Shown one piece after another: positions 60,601 to 64,000 of a DNA stretch of 64,000 nucleotides (its first letter is position 1; every line of letters begins with the position of its first letter). A program made the position numbers and the translations under genes. The stretch comes from Desmodus rotundus (taxonomy: Eukaryota > Chordata > Mammalia > Chiroptera > Phyllostomidae), in assembly GCF_022682495.2 (NCBI RefSeq), contig NC_071398.1, positions 101,808,677 to 101,872,676 on the forward strand, in the 5' to 3' direction. Below the pieces are notes generated by a model. That model saw nothing but the letters and a program-made list of their open reading frames with translations, ran no database searches and was not told where the DNA came from.

Positions 60601-63534
60601 GGCGTAGGGTTTTTTCTATGGCTATGGCCTATGGCTATGGCCATGGCTAGGGATATGGTCTAGGTTAATGGCTATGGGTACGGCTATGGCCTATGGCTAT
60701 GGCTATGGAGTAGGGCTATGGCTCTGCCATAGGGTGATACCTATGGCGTAGGGCTGTGGAGTAGGGATATGGCGTAGGACAATGGATCTGGCTATGGGTT
60801 CAGGCTATGGCCATGGCTTAGGGCTATGACTCGGGTCTATGCCTCAGGGCTACGGCTATGGCTAAGGCTTAGGGCTATGGTTTAGGGCTATAGCTCAAGG
60901 GTATGGCGTAGGGGTTAGAAGCCATGGCTTAGAGGCTGGGTTCTATGGCTCTGGGACTATGGCTATGGCTTTGACTTAGGGGCTATGGCTACAGGTATAG
61001 CTAGGGGCTACAGCCAGAGGCTACAGCTAGTGGCTAGGTGCTACAGGTTAGGTGCTAGGAGCTAGGGCCCAGGATTAGGGGTTAGGGCACATGGGTTGGG
61101 GGCTAGGGGTTAGGGTTAGGGTTAGGGTACAGGGCTAGGTGCTAAGGGTAGGAGATAGGGGCTAGTGGCAGGATCTGGGTCATGGCTTAGGGTTAGTGTT
61201 AGTGTTTAGTGTTAGGGCTATGGCTATGGCTATGGGTATGGCTATGGCTTACGGGGATGGATATGGGTTAGGGGTATGGATTAGGGGTTTGGGTATGGCT
61301 TAGGGCTATGTCTTAGGGCTATGGATATGGTTCTGGCTATGGCTTAGAGGTATGACTATTGCCTAGGGCTATGGCCTTAGAGCTATACCCTAGGGCTATG
61401 GGCATGGCTTAGGGTTGTGGGTATGGCTGTGGCTTAGGGCTATGGGTATGGCTAGGGGCTAGTGGTAGGGGCTAGGGGCTAGGGGACAGGACCAGGTGTT
61501 AGGGCACAGGGCGAGGTGCTAGGGGCTAGGAGATAGGGCTTAAGGGTAATGTTAGGTTTTAGTGGTTGGGTTTAGTGTTAGTGTTAGTGTTAGGGTTTAG
61601 TTTTAGTGTTTGGTGTTAGTGCTATGGTATGGCTTATTGCTATGGGTTAGGAGCTATGGCTCCGGAGTTAGAGGCTATGGCTTAGGGGTTAGGGGCTATG
61701 GCTTAGGGCTATGTGAATGGTTTAGGTGTATGGGTATGGCTATGGGTCAGGGCTCTGGCTTAGGGCTCTGGCTCTGGCTATGTGTAGGGCTATATGTCTA
61801 GGGGTATATGTTTAGGGTTAGGGGTATGTGTAGTGTTAGGGTTATGGTGTAGGTTTATGGCCTAGGGCTATGGTGTAGGTCTGTGGCATAGGTGAATGGC
61901 TATGGCTAAGTCGTAGGGCTATGGATATCGTAATGGCTATGGCAATGTCATATGGGTATGGCTATGGCTATGGGTCAGGGTTATTGCTATGTCTGAGGCC
62001 TATGGCGTAGGAGTATGGTTAGGGCTTAGGTCTGTAGGTACAGTTTATGGCTATGGCTGTGGCTATTGTTAGGGTGCAGGGCTACTGCTATGTTTTAGGG
62101 CTATGGCTATGGTGTAGGTGTATGGCGTAGGGCTATGGCTAATGGTATGGCATAGGGCTATGCCTAGGACATATGGCTACAGCTATGGCTATGGCTAGGG
62201 TGTAGGGCGATGGGTATGCCATAGGGTTATGGCTTTGGCTATGGCTATGGAGTAGGGATATATCTAGGGTGTATGACTATGAATATGGCTAGGGCTGTGA
62301 CGTAGGGAATGAATATGGAAATGGCGGAGCCCTATGAATACGGCAGTGGCCTATGGCTATTGCTATGGCTTAGTTCTTTGGCTTAGGGCTGTGGGTATGG
62401 CTCGGAGCTGTGAGTATGGCTATGGGTTAGGCCTATGAGTAGGTCTAGGGCTATGGGTATGGCTGAGAGCTATGGCTGAGGATTATGGCTGAGGGTGTGG
62501 TTGAGGGCTGTGGCTGAGGGCTATGGGTATGGCTATTTATATGTCTATGACTAGGGCTACATGTGTAGGGCTATGTCTATGTCTAGGGTTAGGTTTGCCT
62601 AGGGCTGGGGCTATGGCGTAAGGTTATGGTTATGGCTATGGCATAGGGCTATGGCTATGGCTTTGGGCTATGACTATGGCTATGGCGTAGGGCCGTGGCC
62701 GTGCCATAGTGTTATGGCTATGGCTCGGGATATTGTGTAAGGCTATGGTTATGGCTATGGCTATGGTGTAGGGGTATGGCTATGGTACAGAGCTATGGTG
62801 TAGGGCTATGGCTTAGGGCTATTTGTGTGGCTGAGGGCTATAGCTTAGGGCCATGCATTTGGGTTAGGGCTATGGTGTATGACAATGGCATAGGGTTTTG
62901 GCTATGTTTATGGTAGAGGGGTATGACTATGGTGGAAGGCTATGGCATAGGGCCTATGGCGGTGCCATAGGGTTATGGCTATGGTGTAGGGCTATGGTGT
63001 AGGGCTATGGCGTAGGGCTATGGTGTATGATAATGGCTAGGGCTATGGTTAGGACCATTGCATAGGGGTATGGCTATGGCCACCGGTTAGAGCTATACCT
63101 TAGGGCTATGGCTTAAGGTTATGGGTACAGTTTAGGGCTATAGGTACAGCTTAGGGCTGTGGTCAGGGCTATGGCTATGGCTATGGCTATGGCTATTGTT
63201 TAGGGCTATTGGTATGGCTTAGTGCTCTGGGTATGGCTTATTGCTATGGCTCAGGGGCTATGGCTTAGGGGTTAGAGGCTATGGCTTGGGGGTTAGAGGC
63301 TATGGCTTAGGGGTAGGGCCTATGGCTTAGGGCTATGGCTATGGCTGTGGCTATGGATTAGGGGCTATGGCTATGGCTTTGGTTTAGGGGCTACGGATAA
63401 GGGGCTACGGGTACAACTTGATGGCTACAGCTATGGCTAGGGGCTATGGCTAAGGGTCTATGGGTATACTAAGGGGCTACGGGTAGGGGCTAGGACTGGG
63501 ATCTGGGCCAGGGTCAGGGCCAGGGCCAGGTCTA

Positions 63535-63735
63535 GGGTTTATGTTAGGTCTACTGCTAGTGTTCATGTTATGGCCAGGGTCAGGGCTAGGGTTTTTTTTA
63601 GGGTTCGTGTTCGGGCTACGGTTCGTATTTGGGTTCGGGTTCTTGTTAGGGTTCGTGTTCGTGTTAGTGTTAGTGCTTGGGCTAGGGTTCGTGTTCGTGA
63701 TGGGGTTAGGGTTTGTGTTCATGCTAGGGCTAGGG
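63535..63735 (+). repeat. GGGTTCGTGTT-type variant island 2
   Basis: Same vocabulary as island 1 (GGGTTCGTGTTCG, GCTAGGGTTCGTG). Both follow a CAGGGCCAGGGCCAGG lead-in. Confidence 0.8.
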
Positions 63736-64000
63736 TGAGGGGTAGGGTGTAGGGTTATGGCTATGGCGTAGGGCTATGGCCATGGTGTAGAGCTATGGCT
63801 ATGGATATGGTGTAGGTGTATGGCTGTGCAGTAGGGTTATGGCTATAACTCGGGGTATGGTGTAAGGGTATGGCTATGGCTGTGTCAATGGCATAGGGCT
63901 ATGACTATGGCTATGGTGCAGGGCAATGGCTATTGTATAGGGCTATGGCTATGCCTAGGGCTATGGCTATGGCTATGATGTAGGGCAATGGCTATTGTAT

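Larger units (their letters stand above)
53644..64000 (+). repeat. Degenerate telomere-like hexamer array, main part
   Basis: About 10.4 kb of six-base-periodic DNA dominated by CTATGG, with CTAGGG, TTAGGG and GTAGGG types. The longest perfect TTAGGG run I see is three units at 61,110-61,127. Orientation places the chromosome end to the right. No gene is seen. Confidence 0.9.

Noticed and set aside
52012..64000. CRISPR-like or bacterial repeat array
   Set aside because: No direct repeats with unique spacers; periodicity is six bases, as for telomere variants, and the context is mammalian.

Overview
The window looks like subtelomeric DNA from a bat genome, most likely a yangochiropteran. The main reason is four tRNA-derived SINEs of the bat VES type (A-box TGGCTCAGTGG, B-box GGTTCGATTCCC, A-rich tail). 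Mariner and mariner-MITE copies, HAL1-like LINEs and class II endogenous-retrovirus LTRs fit that assignment. I see no functional host multi-exon gene. The only clean protein-coding signal is an intact 93-codon HIGD1A retrocopy on the minus strand near 49.6-49.9 kb. All family names come from memory of the families and reading by eye; nothing was searched. Layout: 1-1.33 kb is GC-rich, CpG-bearing DNA with a ~340-bp direct repeat spaced 971 bp apart. 1.33-23.6 kb (block A) and 23.6-38.6 kb (block B) are two tandem copies of a ~15-16 kb block, roughly 90-95% alike by eye where they align. Each block starts with three mariner transposase pseudogenes separated by ~0.8-1.5 kb of one repeated non-mariner linker. 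A minus-strand HAL1 follows, then mariner-free linker copies, an old L1 ORF2 fragment carrying a mariner MITE, a MER5A-like element and an internally deleted mariner. Block A also holds a 6.46-kb GC-rich insertion (15,855-22,313) bounded by LTR-like ends; the matching site in block B is empty. Block B also holds a truncated U4 snRNA retropseudogene, an extra VES SINE and a (CT)n tract. 38.6-41.3 kb is ERV-leader-like and LINE-derived sequence related to 33-34 kb. 41.3-52.0 kb (array C) has five more, older-looking mariner units; one is interrupted by a class II LTR that itself carries the HIGD1A retrocopy. 52.0-64.0 kb is a ~12-kb array of degenerate hexamers (CTATGG, CTAGGG, TTAGGG, TTAGTG types), interrupted only by a solo LTR with a 6-bp target duplication. 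The G-rich strand is the + strand, which suggests that the telomere lies to the right. How the pieces relate: a mariner appears to have inserted at a TA in one half of an older ~430-bp doublet repeat. The mariner-plus-linker unit was then multiplied in tandem, and a multi-unit block was duplicated again. Each linker carries, just outside the mariner 3' end, a motif in one orientation that matches the CTCF consensus at 15-19 of 19 positions. A directional series of candidate CTCF sites therefore leads up to the telomere-like array. This pattern is the most interesting candidate system in the window.
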